From NCBI RefSeq assembly GCF_003340345.1, contig NZ_PPTQ01000012.1, positions 33,401-97,400 of the forward strand: DNA of 64,000 nt. The letters are read 5' to 3'. Below are positions 26,983-36,404 of this stretch, piece after piece. The number at the start of each line of letters is the position of its first letter. The stretch's first letter is position 1. This stretch comes from Paraeggerthella hongkongensis (GTDB lineage Bacteria > Actinomycetota > Coriobacteriia > Coriobacteriales > Eggerthellaceae). The notes beneath the pieces were generated by a model. The model was not told the DNA's origin. It ran no database searches and was given only the letters and a program-made list of their open reading frames with translations. The translations under genes and the position numbers were made by a program.

Positions 26983-27558
26983 ATGAGCATTACCGTCACC
27001 GGACGCAAAATGCCTGTAACCGATGCACTGCGTCAGTACGCCGAAGAAAAGATCGGCAACTCCATGAAGGTCATGGACATCGATCCTCTCGTAGCCGAAA
27101 TCGTTCTGTTCGTCGAGAAGAACCCCGCCAACCCTCGCCCCGCCGTCTGCGAAGTGACGCTGCGCACGAAGGGCCACATCATTCGCGTTGAAGAAAGCGA
27201 AGAAGACATGTACGCGGCCATCGACGTCGCCGCCGCTAAGGTGGTACGTCAGCTGCGCAAATACAAGACGAAGGTCATCGACCGCAAACTGCGCGCCGAA
27301 GACGAGACCATCCGCATCCAGCCCGCCGCTGCTGGAGAGCTCGACGTTGACGGCCTCATGCAAGAGCTTGCCGGCGACGAGGTTGTTCGCGTGAAGGAAA
27401 TGGAATTCGCACCGCTGACCGAAGAAGAGGCGCTGGTTCAGATCGACCTTCTGGGCCACGACTTCTACGCCTACACCGACCGCGACAGCGGCCTGGTCAA
27501 CGTACTGTATCGCCGTGACGGCGGCGGCTACGGCCTGCTCAAGCAAAAGGAGGATTAA
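26983..27558 (+). CDS. hpf: Long-form ribosome hibernation promoting factor
   Basis: 191 residues. The N-terminal 100 residues are the S30EA/YfiA domain that binds the 30S decoding site (MSITVTGRKMPVTDALRQYA); residues 135-190 are the long-HPF dimerisation domain (VVRVKEMEFAPLTEEEA ... GLVNVLYRRDGGGYGLL), which pairs two ribosomes as 100S particles in stationary phase. ATG 26983 is favoured by GAGGTG six bases upstream. acpP begins 6 bases later. Confidence 0.93.
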   Translation: MSITVTGRKMPVTDALRQYAEEKIGNSMKVMDIDPLVAEIVLFVEKNPANPRPAVCEVTLRTKGHIIRVEESEEDMYAAIDVAAAKVVRQLRKYKTKVIDRKLRAEDETIRIQPAAAGELDVDGLMQELAGDEVVRVKEMEFAPLTEEEALVQIDLLGHDFYAYTDRDSGLVNVLYRRDGGGYGLLKQKED

Positions 27559-27563
27559 GCTTC

Positions 27564-27782
27564 ATGCCCACTATCGACACCATCAAGGAAGTGCTGCAGG
27601 AGAACCTGGACATCGATCCCGCCAACGTGACGGAAGAGTCCACGTTCGACTCCTTGGGCATCGATTCGCTCGACATGGTAGAGCTCATCTGCGACCTCGA
27701 AGAGAAGTGCGAAGTCGACTTCGGAGAGCCTGAAGGCCTGAACTCCGTAGGCGACCTGGTGCAGTACGTAGATTCGCTGTAA
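27564..27782 (+). CDS. acpP: Acyl carrier protein
   Basis: 72 residues. The phosphopantetheine Ser lies in the classical motif GIDSLDMVEL (about residue 35). Acidic, four-helix, normal length. AAAGGAGG lies just before ATG 27564. It sits 6 bases after hpf and ends in a strong terminator, so the two form a small operon; no other fatty-acid synthesis genes are nearby. Confidence 0.95.
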   Translation: MPTIDTIKEVLQENLDIDPANVTEESTFDSLGIDSLDMVELICDLEEKCEVDFGEPEGLNSVGDLVQYVDSL

Positions 27783-27798
27783 CGCTTCGCCATCCATG

Positions 27799-27826
27799 AA
27801 AAAGGACCCCTCAGGGGTCCTTTTTC
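27799..27826 (+). terminator. Intrinsic terminator of hpf-acpP
   Basis: AAAAAGGACCCC, TC, AGGGGTCCTTTTT: a long stem ending in a T-run, 17 bases after acpP. Confidence 0.9.
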
Positions 27827-27870
27827 ATGCGTCGGAAGGATTAACGCCAGCTAGCCCTGCGCAAAACAAC

Positions 27871-28392
27871 CTACCTGCCGCCAAAAGACCGCGCCGTGAA
27901 CACCAGAGACAGGTAACCTGCCGCTGCTCCGCCGAAAGCGCACGCGCAGCCCTTGAGCGCCATCATGGTCGCCACGGAGATAGGTGCAGAAAGGGCGGAT
28001 GCGGCGACAACGCCCAGCAACCCCATGAAAGTTCCCGCGACGACGGCTATAATCAGCATCGCCACACCATAACTGCGCGGAACGACACCCGCAACACCCC
28101 CGAACGTCTCAGGCGAGACGAACGCACCGGCCCGCATATCCCTCTTGGTGAGAGGCACTGCGCATGCGAACAGAATCGCACCCAAAATGAGGCCCGTGAT
28201 AGCAAGATCGGCCACGATACCAACGAAATCGAACTGCACGGTCATATCGCCGCTGTGCATGAACCAGAATATGACAGCGTTCAACACACCGTTAACGGCG
28301 CCAAAACCGATAAGGCATTTACGTAGGGCATAGGATGAGAACTTTACCGTATTTCCGGATATGGAGTTCCCTTCCGTCACATTTACGGCCAT
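27871..28392 (-). CDS. Small four-helix membrane protein of unknown function
   Basis: 173 residues with about four hydrophobic segments (about 25-50, 60-85, 110-135, 140-165). No motif recognised. The start at 28392 follows GGAAGGA. The N-terminus (MAVNVTEGNSISGNTVKFSS) is polar and may be cytoplasmic. It converges with acpP and has no operon partner. The GC content of the upstream region (28393-28500) is clearly lower than the surroundings. Confidence 0.65.
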   Translation of the reverse strand: MAVNVTEGNSISGNTVKFSSYALRKCLIGFGAVNGVLNAVIFWFMHSGDMTVQFDFVGIVADLAITGLILGAILFACAVPLTKRDMRAGAFVSPETFGGVAGVVPRSYGVAMLIIAVVAGTFMGLLGVVAASALSAPISVATMMALKGCACAFGGAAAGYLSLVFTARSFGGR

Positions 28393-28674
28393 GGATGGTT
28401 CCTTCCATCGGGGATTTATTGGTGAGGAATTATAGCAACAAGCCTAGGTAGTCTCTGATGAGCTATTTCCGTTAATACGGTAATTTACTGCTTCAAATCT
28501 CAGATAATCGCACCTCTGCGGAGGCTGCAAAGAGGTCTTTGCCTCTAAACGGACGCGCGCTGGATAGGCCATTCGGCTGCGTCGGCAAAAAATCACGGCC
28601 GAAGCCCGTTTCCAGATGCGAAGTCGCCCTCAAGTTGGTATCGAAGAGGTGCCGTCCCGGCAAAGGCAGGACTT

Positions 28675-28880
28675 GCGCACGAAAAAACGCGTTCGCTGGC
28701 AGGTTTTGACGGTTTGAGGTCGTCGGAGTTTGCGAATCGGGCGCACCCGAAAGCGCGACGAAGCAGGCCAACGCTGTGACCAGCGGAAACAAAACGCAGG
28801 TCGCGCGGCGGCAAACGCGATGCCCAACTCGACGACCCCTAAACGTCAAAACCTGCCAGCGAGAGAGACTTTTCGTGCGC
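28675..28880. mobile_element. 206-bp inverted-repeat element, copy 2 (inverted relative to copies 1 and 3)
   Basis: Arms 28675-28724 and 28831-28880; shared core CGCTGGCAGGTTTTGACG. The outermost bases extend to CTTGCGC...GCGCAAG. The interior aligns with the reverse complement of copies 1 and 3 (for example TCACAGCGTTGG against TCACAGCCTTGA). The length is identical to the other two copies. The surrounding gap 28393-29031 holds no gene; a 45-bp tandem repeat starts 30 bases to the right. Confidence 0.75.
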
Positions 28881-28909
28881 AAGCCCTTCGCGCACGGCGG
28901 CAGCAAGCC

Positions 28910-29030
28910 GCAGGCCGAGTAGCAGCAGCCTGACGCAGGCCGAGTCACGGGCGCGCAGGCCGAGCAGCAGCAGCCTGACGCAGGCCGAGTCGCAGCAGCA
29001 AGCCGCAAATCGAGTCACGGGCGCGCAGGC
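28910..29030. repeat. 45-bp tandem repeat next to element copy 2
   Basis: A 45-bp unit beginning GCAGGCCGAGTAGCAGCAGC occurs at 28910-28954 and again, with small changes, from 28955; a degenerate third unit continues to the folC stop at 29032. Confidence 0.75.
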
Positions 29031-29031
29031 G

Positions 29032-30372
29032 TTACCAGCCCGCTCGACGCATGGCAGCCCGAAGCGCGGCGATGCTGTACAAGCTGCCGAACGCGCATAC
29101 CAACCCGTCGGAACCGGCCAGTTCGCAAGCCTTGGCCACCGCGTCGTCGAAATCGCGCGCTTCGCAGGGATTCACGCACGCAGAGCACCCGAGCAGATCT
29201 TGCCCCGTCCATCGAATGGCGCGCGCCAGCTTCGCCGCCGAAAGGGCGCGGGGGTTCGGGGGCGCAACGGCCACGAACGCGCTGCCCAGCGGCAAAACCG
29301 CTTCCAACATGGTGGGGTAATCCTTGTCCTCCAACACTCCGATCACGAACACAGCCTTGCGATCAGGGAACACGTCGCGCAAGGAATCCGCGAGCGCCTG
29401 CGCGCCCTGCGGGTTGTGCCCGCCGTCTATCACGAACGTCGGTCGGCCATCCCGACTTGGCAGCACCTCGAAACGACCCGGCCACTGCGCCTGCGCGACG
29501 CCCGCGCGTAACGCCTCGTCCGAAATATCCCACCCGCGCAAGCGCAACGCGAACGCGGCCTCAAGGGCAAGCGCCGCGTTCATCGGCTGATACCGGCCAA
29601 GAAGCTGCGTTTCGTACGATTCGCCGCAATAGGAGAACGGCCGAACATGCGCCTCCCCCGCTTCCGTAACGCGATGCTCGACCGGCCGCACGTCCAAACA
29701 AGAAACATCGGGCTTCACCAGCGCATCGCCGCAATCCGTCGCAACGCGCTCGATCACGGCCATGGCCTCGGCCTCTTGTGGCCACGACACGACGGTCGAA
29801 CCCGCTTTCACGATGCCGGCTTTCTCGCCGGCGATCGCGGCAAGCGTGTTGCCCAGCAAAGCCGTATGATCCAAGCCGATGCGCGTGATGACCGCAACCT
29901 CGGGGGCATCTATGGCGTTCGTGGAATCAAGGCGACCCCCCAACCCCACTTCAAGCACGGCGATCTGGCATCCGCTGCGCGCGAAATGCTCGATGGCAAC
30001 AGCGGTCATCAGTTCGAACTCGGTGGGATGATCGCCCGTATCGGCGGCCATCGCTTCGGCGTGGTCTTTAACCTCCAGCGTTACCGCCGCAAGGTCTTCC
30101 AAGGAAATGGAACGTCCGTCCACGCGAATGCGCTCCTCAAACGTCTCGATAAACGGGCTGGTGAACAGCCCCGTGCGCAATCCGGCGGCACGCAGTATGG
30201 AAGACAGGAACGCGCTTGTCGACCCCTTACCGTTCGTGCCCGCCACGTGAACGAACCGCATGCGATCCTGTGGGCGGCCCAAACGGTCCAGCAACTCGCG
30301 AATGCGGTCGAGCCCCAGGCGGGACGCTTGCCAGTGCGGCTCGTTGATGTAGGCGATAGGGTCGAATTCCAT
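29032..30372 (-). CDS. folC: Bifunctional dihydrofolate / folylpolyglutamate synthase
   Basis: A 446-residue Mur-ligase-like enzyme that adds glutamates to folates. P-loop VAGTNGKGST near residue 45, the omega-loop segment TSPFIETFEERI, GLGGRLDSTNA and the C-terminal FVIDGGHNPQGAQAL are diagnostic. The start at 30372 (MEFDPIAYINEPHW) follows AGAGGAG; the longer open frame to 30441 lacks a ribosome site. It lies about 100 bases downstream of nfnB, same strand, possibly in the same transcript. Confidence 0.93.
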   Translation of the reverse strand: MEFDPIAYINEPHWQASRLGLDRIRELLDRLGRPQDRMRFVHVAGTNGKGSTSAFLSSILRAAGLRTGLFTSPFIETFEERIRVDGRSISLEDLAAVTLEVKDHAEAMAADTGDHPTEFELMTAVAIEHFARSGCQIAVLEVGLGGRLDSTNAIDAPEVAVITRIGLDHTALLGNTLAAIAGEKAGIVKAGSTVVSWPQEAEAMAVIERVATDCGDALVKPDVSCLDVRPVEHRVTEAGEAHVRPFSYCGESYETQLLGRYQPMNAALALEAAFALRLRGWDISDEALRAGVAQAQWPGRFEVLPSRDGRPTFVIDGGHNPQGAQALADSLRDVFPDRKAVFVIGVLEDKDYPTMLEAVLPLGSAFVAVAPPNPRALSAAKLARAIRWTGQDLLGCSACVNPCEARDFDDAVAKACELAGSDGLVCAFGSLYSIAALRAAMRRAGW

Positions 30373-30471
30373 GATCAGCTCCTCTGCAAAACGAAAGCGA
30401 GCGCTTCGCACGAAACGCTCGCCCCCAAGATAGCACAACACCCCGCAAGCAGCACGGCGGCCGGACGGCCG

Positions 30472-31956
30472 CTACTGCTGCGACAAATACTCCGCGATAC
30501 CCGCAGCTGCGCGCTTCCCGGCGCCCATGGCCAAGATCACCGTAGCCGCGCCGATCACCGCATCGCCGCCCGCGAACACGCCGCGGCGCGACGTTGCGCA
30601 CGTGCGCTTGTCGGCAACGATAAGGCTGCGAGGCGTAACCTCCAAGCCGGGCGTCGTCTTGGCGATAAGCGGGTTCGTCTTGGATCCCACGGCCATGACC
30701 AGCATGTCGATGTCGATCACGAACTCGCTGCCCGCAACCTCCTCGGGACGACGGCGCCCGCTTGCATCGGGCTCGCCCAACTGCATGCGCACGCACTCCA
30801 AGCCGGTCACCCAGCCGTCCTCGCTCCCGATCGCCCGCTTCGGGTTCGTCAGCATTTGGAAGCGGATGCCCTCCTGCTCGGCATGGTGCACTTCCTCCGC
30901 ACGCGCGGGCATCTCGTCACGGCTGCGCCGATACACTACGGTGACGTCCGCGCCCAAGCGCTTCGCCGTGCGCGCCGCGTCCATGGCAACGTTGCCGCCG
31001 CCCACCACGACGCAGCGCTTTCCCGCATACACCGGCGTATCGTACGCGGGGAACTGGTACGCCTTCATGAGGTTCACGCGCGTCAGCAGCTCGCTTGCCA
31101 CCATGACGCCGTTGAGCCCTTCGCCCTCGATTCCCAAGTAAGCAGGCAGGCCAGCGCCCGTTCCCACGAACACGGCGTCGAATCCGCGTTCGTTCAAAAG
31201 CTCGTCGATGTCGTAGAGCTTGCCCACCAACGTGTTCAGCTCGAACGAGACGCCGCTGTCTCCCAGTTTGGAAACCTCGCGCTCAACCAGGTCTTTCGGC
31301 AAGCGAAACTCGGGGATGCCGTACGTCAGCACGCCGCCCAGCTTGTGCAGCGCCTCAAGCACCGTCACGTCGCAGCCGAGCTTAGCCAGCTCGCCGGCGC
31401 ACGTGAGCGACGCCGGGCCGGATCCCACCACGGCCACGCGCTTGCCCGAAAGGTCAACATGGGGCACAACGGCGGTTTCGCCATCCGCATCCGCAACGGG
31501 AGCGGCGGCTTCCTCGGCGCGCTGCTGGGCAATCGCGGCGGCGGCCTCCTGCGGATGCTCGAACGCCCAGTCGGACGTGAAACGCTCCAAACGACCGATG
31601 CCGACCGGCTCGCCGTTCTTGCCGCGCGTGCACACGCCCTCGCACTGCGTCTCCTGCGGGCACACGCGCCCGCACACCGCCGGCAGAGCGCTCGCGCTCT
31701 TCACGATGGCGTACGCCCGAGCGAAATTCCCCAAGGCAACCTGCTCGATGAAATCGGGAATGGGGACGCCCACCGGGCAACCGTGCACGCAGGGACGCGT
31801 CGGGCACTGAATGCAGCGACGCGCTTCCAGCATGGCCTCTTCGGCGGAATACCCGCGCGCGACCTCGTCGAACGTTTTGGCACGCTCGACGGGATCCAGC
31901 TCGGGCATGGGAACCATCGTCTTCTGCCTGTTCACTTCGTAGCTGGTCCGCGCCAT
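30472..31956 (-). CDS. nfnB: NADH-dependent ferredoxin:NADP oxidoreductase subunit B (GltA-like)
   Basis: A 494-residue flavoprotein with two N-terminal [4Fe-4S] clusters (CIQCPTRPCVHGCPVGVPIP and CGRVCPQETQCEGVC) and two nucleotide folds (VAVVGSGPASL near 150 for FAD, CVVVGGGNVAMDAARTA near 290 for NADPH). It resembles the glutamate synthase small subunit, but no large subunit is present; instead it follows the FAD/[2Fe-2S] subunit gene with a 1-base gap. That pairing identifies an NfnAB complex, which couples ferredoxin, NADH and NADPH by electron bifurcation in anaerobes. Confidence 0.9.
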   Translation of the reverse strand: MARTSYEVNRQKTMVPMPELDPVERAKTFDEVARGYSAEEAMLEARRCIQCPTRPCVHGCPVGVPIPDFIEQVALGNFARAYAIVKSASALPAVCGRVCPQETQCEGVCTRGKNGEPVGIGRLERFTSDWAFEHPQEAAAAIAQQRAEEAAAPVADADGETAVVPHVDLSGKRVAVVGSGPASLTCAGELAKLGCDVTVLEALHKLGGVLTYGIPEFRLPKDLVEREVSKLGDSGVSFELNTLVGKLYDIDELLNERGFDAVFVGTGAGLPAYLGIEGEGLNGVMVASELLTRVNLMKAYQFPAYDTPVYAGKRCVVVGGGNVAMDAARTAKRLGADVTVVYRRSRDEMPARAEEVHHAEQEGIRFQMLTNPKRAIGSEDGWVTGLECVRMQLGEPDASGRRRPEEVAGSEFVIDIDMLVMAVGSKTNPLIAKTTPGLEVTPRSLIVADKRTCATSRRGVFAGGDAVIGAATVILAMGAGKRAAAGIAEYLSQQ

Positions 31957-31957
31957 G

Positions 31958-32842
31958 CTAGGCCCCCTTCCGGTCGCTATGCGCAGACGCGCACCCGCAA
32001 TCGCGGCCTTCGGAGGTCATTCGACCCGCCACCGCATCCCGCGCCGCCGATTCGAACGAGCGGTACATCACCCCGCGACGCATCGCGTCGTCGAAGTCGA
32101 CCAGATGCCCATCGAAATCGGGACCGTCCACGCACGCATGCAGGTATTCGTCGCCCACCTTCACGCGACAGCCTCCGCACATGCCCGTACCGTCGATCAT
32201 CAGGGGGTTCATGGAAACCAGGGTTTTGATGCCGTAAGGCTTCGTGGTGGCCGCCACGAACTTCATCATGATGACCGGGCCCACGGCAAGCACCAGGTCG
32301 TAGTTCGCGCCCTCGTCGATGCGCTGCTGAAGCGCCTGCGTGACCAAGCCCTTGTTGCCGTTCGATCCGTCGTCGGTCATGATGATCTGACGCGTGGAGC
32401 TGGCGTTGATCTCGTCTTCGAACAAAACGAGGTCGGCGTTACGGAATCCCGTGATCACATCCACTTCGCAACCTTGCTCATACAGCCACTTGGCCTGGGG
32501 ATACGCAATAGCGGTTCCCAAACCGCCACCGATCACGCACGCGCGGCGCGCACCGGCAAGCTCGGTCGGGTTCCCCAGCGGGCCCACGAAGTCCAGCAGG
32601 GAATCGCCCGCCTTCATGTTCGCTAGGCGCATCGTCGTTGCCCCAACCGCCTGAAACACGATCGTGACGGTGCCCGCCTGCGCATCGCAATCGTTCATGG
32701 TCAAGGGGATGCGCTCGCCGCGCTCGTCAATGCGCAGCATAATGAACTGACCCGGCTTGATTTTCTTCGCAATCTCGGGAGCCCGCACAACCATGCGGGT
32801 GACTTCGGGGTTCAACGCCTCAACTCGTTCGATGGGATACAC
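31958..32842 (-). CDS. nfnA: NADH-dependent ferredoxin:NADP oxidoreductase subunit A
   Basis: A 294-residue protein with a ferredoxin-reductase fold: FAD-binding RIPLTMNDCD, NAD-binding CVIGGGLGTAIAYP and a C-terminal [2Fe-2S] binding segment GTGMCGGCRVKVGDEYLHAC. It is of the dihydroorotate dehydrogenase electron-transfer/sulfide dehydrogenase family. The start is a GTG at 32842 after AAGGGTGAGGG. With nfnB it forms the bifurcating transhydrogenase. The last 20 residues (CGCASAHSDRKGA) are an extra polar tail. Confidence 0.9.
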   Translation of the reverse strand: MYPIERVEALNPEVTRMVVRAPEIAKKIKPGQFIMLRIDERGERIPLTMNDCDAQAGTVTIVFQAVGATTMRLANMKAGDSLLDFVGPLGNPTELAGARRACVIGGGLGTAIAYPQAKWLYEQGCEVDVITGFRNADLVLFEDEINASSTRQIIMTDDGSNGNKGLVTQALQQRIDEGANYDLVLAVGPVIMMKFVAATTKPYGIKTLVSMNPLMIDGTGMCGGCRVKVGDEYLHACVDGPDFDGHLVDFDDAMRRGVMYRSFESAARDAVAGRMTSEGRDCGCASAHSDRKGA

Positions 32843-33158
32843 TCGCCCTCACCCTTCTCGTCTCGTCTCAGAACAAAAACAGCACCGGGTATCGGTGCCG
32901 ATTCGAACTTGATAAGGCCGCCAGTATAGCAAACGGGGTTTAGGGGTATTGTTTCGGACGTGTTTCCACACGGCCAAAGGTATCCGACGCGCGCGGATGA
33001 GCGCCCTTCCGCAAAGCCCCTCGCGCGAGCGGTCGCAACGGCCCGCCAACGGCGCCGGCAACGGCAACGAACCGTTGACGGACCGTATGCCCGTCCAGGC
33101 CGCATGGTAGGCTCGAAACGTGGAGCCGTCCGAATGTTCGCACCCCAAGGAGGAGCCC
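32843..33158. other. Divergent regulatory region of nfnA and corA
   Basis: About 315 bases without a gene. On the minus strand a TATACT at about 32922-32927 is a plausible -10 for nfnAB. The corA side is GC-rich, with no clear promoter apart from TAGGCT near 33107. No operator-like palindrome was found. Confidence 0.4.
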
Positions 33159-34082
33159 GTGGCACGCATCTACGCCCTCGACAACCGCATGACGCCCGTC
33201 TCTTCCCTGCAGGATCTCGCGCACGGCCGGCCCGTCGCCATAGCGGCAGCGCCCCCGGAGCTCGACAGCCTAACCGCGCCGAGCGAAGAGGGGAAGCAGG
33301 CGCTTCGTTTGCTCGCTTCGGCCGAAAACACGTATCTCGACGTATTTCCCTCGTGCTTGGTCGGGTCGTTCGCCGTCCCCGACAAAGCGCGCATCCTTGA
33401 CGACCCCACCTGCTTCACGTTCTATCTCGACAGGGACCGACTGGTTTTCCTGGATGAAAGCGGTACGTGCGAGCGGTTGCTGAGCGCCATTGCCGAGCAA
33501 GGCGTACTGAAGCAGCCCACAACGGCTCACTGCCTGTTCGAGTGCATGAAGCTGCTCATAAAAGGAGACCTTGCGTTTCTGGCAGATTTGGAAGACCAGA
33601 TGGAGGGCGTCGAGGAGGCCATCATCGACCGCGGCATGGACGCAAGCAATCGCCGCATGCTGCTGTTCCGCCGCAAGCTACTGCGCATCGACACGTACTA
33701 TCAGCAGCTGGTGGACATGACCAGCAGCCTTGCCGAAAACGAGAACAAGATGCTCGCGCGCGAAGAAACGCGCCTGTTCCTTTCGCTGCAAAAGCAGGTG
33801 GAGCGCCTGCTCAAACGCTCGCTCACGCTCAAGGAGTACAGCCTGCAGCTGCGCGAGCTGTACCAAGCGCAGATAGACATACAGCAGAACAACACCATGA
33901 AGTTCTTCGCCGTGGTCACCACGCTCTTTGCCCCGCTTACGCTGCTGACCAGCTGGTTCGGCATGAACTTCGCGCACATGCCCGGCATAGACTGGTCGTG
34001 GGGCTACCAGGCGGTCATCGCGCTGTCCATCGTCATCATCTTGGTGGAACTCGCGATTTTCAAGCGGAAAAAATGGCTGTAG
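33159..34082 (+). CDS. corA: CorA-family divalent cation transporter
   Basis: 307 residues. A long cytoplasmic helical domain (about 90-240) precedes two C-terminal membrane helices with the signature GMNF in TSWFGMNFAHMPGI, as in CorA magnesium channels; the second helix ends in KRKKWL. GTG 33159 is chosen because AAGGAGGAG lies just upstream; a GTG at 33120 is possible. It probably imports Mg2+, perhaps Co2+ or Ni2+. A hairpin follows the stop. Confidence 0.9.
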   Translation: MARIYALDNRMTPVSSLQDLAHGRPVAIAAAPPELDSLTAPSEEGKQALRLLASAENTYLDVFPSCLVGSFAVPDKARILDDPTCFTFYLDRDRLVFLDESGTCERLLSAIAEQGVLKQPTTAHCLFECMKLLIKGDLAFLADLEDQMEGVEEAIIDRGMDASNRRMLLFRRKLLRIDTYYQQLVDMTSSLAENENKMLAREETRLFLSLQKQVERLLKRSLTLKEYSLQLRELYQAQIDIQQNNTMKFFAVVTTLFAPLTLLTSWFGMNFAHMPGIDWSWGYQAVIALSIVIILVELAIFKRKKWL

Positions 34083-34087
34083 AAACG

Positions 34088-34126
34088 CCCGTCCCCTGGC
34101 GAAAGGCATCTTCGCCAGGGGACGGG
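34088..34126. terminator. Hairpin between corA and the UDG gene
   Basis: CCCGTCCCCTGGCGAA (34088-34103) pairs perfectly with TTCGCCAGGGGACGGG (34111-34126). It lies between convergent genes; there is no T-run. Confidence 0.7.
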
Positions 34127-34166
34127 GCTGCATGATGCAACGGATAGCGCACGGCGTGCGCCGACG

Positions 34167-34739
34167 CTATTCGGCGTCGGCCGCGCGCAAAAGCTCGCCC
34201 AAAGTGGTGAAATCGTTTTCCAACGCCTCGCGCTTGCTGCCGTCGTACAGCGCTGCGGCCGGGTGGAAGATGGGAAACACCTTGAACTTGCCCGCGCGCT
34301 GCAGCGTGCCGTGCAAGCGCGTGATGCCGATGTCGGTTTTCAAGATGAACTTCGTGGAGAAATTGCCCAGCGTCACGATGAAATCCGGATCGATGGTGCG
34401 CGTCTGCTCGCGCAGATACGAAGCGCACAGCTCTATTTCCTCAGGCCGCGGATTGCGGTTTCCCGGAGGGCGGCACTTCAGCACGTTGGCGATGAACACG
34501 TCTTCGCGCGTGAGGCCCGCCACCGCCAAAAGCTCGTTGAGGTACTTGCCCGCCGCGCCGACGAACGGCTCCCCTTGCAGGTCCTCGTTCTTACCGGGCG
34601 CCTCCCCGATGATCAGCACGCGCGCCTCGGGGTTCCCCACCCCGAACACGGTTTGCGTGCGGCCGTCGGCCAACGGGCACTTCCGGCACGCTTCCACCTG
34701 CGCGCGAATATCGTCCAAAGGGATGTGCGGTTTGGTCAT
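34167..34739 (-). CDS. Uracil-DNA glycosylase, family 4 (Fe-S type)
   Basis: A 190-residue enzyme that removes uracil from DNA. Motif GEAPGKNEDLQG near residue 45 is the water-activating motif of family 4, PIFHPAAALYD near residue 155 is the second motif, and cysteines in CRKCPLA, VLKCRPPGNRNP and ELCASYL match the four ligands of the [4Fe-4S] cluster. The start at 34739 follows GGGGGA. It is 12 bases downstream of alr, so probably co-transcribed. Confidence 0.92.
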   Translation of the reverse strand: MTKPHIPLDDIRAQVEACRKCPLADGRTQTVFGVGNPEARVLIIGEAPGKNEDLQGEPFVGAAGKYLNELLAVAGLTREDVFIANVLKCRPPGNRNPRPEEIELCASYLREQTRTIDPDFIVTLGNFSTKFILKTDIGITRLHGTLQRAGKFKVFPIFHPAAALYDGSKREALENDFTTLGELLRAADAE

Positions 34740-34751
34740 GCGGTCCCCCGT

Positions 34752-36143
34752 CTACACGTAATACCTGGGCATACGATGGCTGAACCCGATGGCAACCTCG
34801 TAGTTGATGGTCCCCAGGGTGTTCGCCATGTCGTCGATGGTCACAACGGAATCGCCTTCGCGGCCCACCAACAGCACTTCGTCGCCGATTTGCGGGTCAA
34901 GCTTGAGCCGGTTCGCATACGTGCGCATATCCACTTCGAACATGCACTGGTCCATGCAAATGTTGCCCACCTGACGGCAGCGCTGCCCCTTCAAGATAAC
35001 GTCGGTCCTACCGGAAAGCCCGCGGCGCAAGCCGTCGGCGTACCCGATGGGCAGCGTGCATATCTTCACGCTGCCGGGGCTGCGGTAGTTCATTCCGTAG
35101 CTCACGCCCTCGCTCATGGGCACCGTGCGCACGTCGGAGATGCGCGCATGCACGCTCATGACCGGCTTCAAATCGATCAGCGGACGCGTCACCGACGAGG
35201 GATGCAGGCCGTACAGGCCCACGCCCAGGCGCACCATGTCGAAATGCACGTCAGGGTACCGAATGGCGGCCGCCGTGTTGGCCGCGTGCACGATGCCGGG
35301 GTTGAAGCCCGCCACGTTCAGCGCGGTAACGGCCTCGATGAAGCGCTTGACCTGGATCTGGAAATCCAGCGTTTCGGCGGAATCCGCCGTGGCGAAATGC
35401 GTGAACGTGCCCACCAAATCCAACGCCCGGTGAAAACTCACCTGGCCCATGAACTCGACCACTTCGTCGTGACGGACGCCGATGCGGTTCATGCCGGTGT
35501 TCACCGCCAAATGGTAAGGCGCCTTCATGCCGTACGCGTCGGCCGTTTCCGCGTATTGGATAGCGAACTCGGGCGTGTACACGCTTGGCATGACCTTGTA
35601 CGCAAGCAGCAACGGAATAGCGGAAAGCGGCGGCTGAGACAACACCAGAATAGGGGCGTTCACCAGGGCTTCGCGCAGTTCGATCGCCTCGTCCACGGTA
35701 GCAACGCCCAGGTAGTCCACCCCGGAATTGAGCGCGGTTTTGGCGCATTTCACCGCACCGTGTCCGTACGCGTCGGCCTTGACCACGGCCATCACGCGCA
35801 CGCCGGCTCCCACTCGCTGCTTGATCATGGTGGCGTTGTAGCGAATCGCGTTGAGGTCAATCTCGGTCCAAGCCCATCGACGATCGGTGGTGGGGATCAG
35901 GCGCAGTTTGTCGGGATCGAACTGCGCCGGCTCGTCATCGGGGCGAGCATGGTCGCGCGCGTACTGGAACGCGCCTTCCGCGCCGCTGTTGAACGCCGCC
36001 GAGGTCGCTTCGTACGCGCTTTGCCCGCCCGACGACCCCGCGCCGCGCGCGTTCGCGTTGATGGCCGAACGCGCCGATTCGAAGCCGAGCGGCTTGCGAT
36101 TCGCGAAGCCGGTGAATCCGTTGGGAAGCTCTTGTGCCGTCAT
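34752..36143 (-). CDS. alr: Alanine racemase with an N-terminal extension
   Basis: 463 residues, about 90 more than usual. It converts L- to D-alanine for peptidoglycan. The PLP lysine is in VVKADAYGHG (about residue 123) after WTEIDLNAIRYN; the catalytic Tyr lies in VSYGMNYRSPG. The first 90 residues (Ser/Gly/Ala- and Asp-rich) precede the normal start of the family; no start codon occurs between residue 60 and the WTEID segment, and AAAGG precedes ATG 36143, so the extension appears real. UDG follows 12 bases later. Confidence 0.92.
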   Translation of the reverse strand: MTAQELPNGFTGFANRKPLGFESARSAINANARGAGSSGGQSAYEATSAAFNSGAEGAFQYARDHARPDDEPAQFDPDKLRLIPTTDRRWAWTEIDLNAIRYNATMIKQRVGAGVRVMAVVKADAYGHGAVKCAKTALNSGVDYLGVATVDEAIELREALVNAPILVLSQPPLSAIPLLLAYKVMPSVYTPEFAIQYAETADAYGMKAPYHLAVNTGMNRIGVRHDEVVEFMGQVSFHRALDLVGTFTHFATADSAETLDFQIQVKRFIEAVTALNVAGFNPGIVHAANTAAAIRYPDVHFDMVRLGVGLYGLHPSSVTRPLIDLKPVMSVHARISDVRTVPMSEGVSYGMNYRSPGSVKICTLPIGYADGLRRGLSGRTDVILKGQRCRQVGNICMDQCMFEVDMRTYANRLKLDPQIGDEVLLVGREGDSVVTIDDMANTLGTINYEVAIGFSHRMPRYYV

Positions 36144-36404
36144 GCTGCATGCCTTTCAGTCGATCGGGCACCAGTATAACACTGCAATGTTCGACCGGCC
36201 CGGGGACCGCCGCGAGCGCAACACCCCGACGTTAGTGGTACGTGCCGCGCAGCCGTCTTCCGGCCTTGCGCGCAGGCGGAATCCGAACGCAAGGGCTGCC
36301 GTTCGCGCGGGGCGCCGTTCGCACGAGCGACCCTCCCCCTCCCGAGCGCAGCCATCCCGGAAGCGCTTCTCTACAGAGTTGCATACAGGGTTACGTGCGA
36401 GGTT

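Noticed and set aside
30472..31956. Glutamate synthase small subunit (gltD)
   Set aside because: No large subunit is present, and it is paired with an FAD/[2Fe-2S] subunit gene one base away, the NfnAB arrangement.
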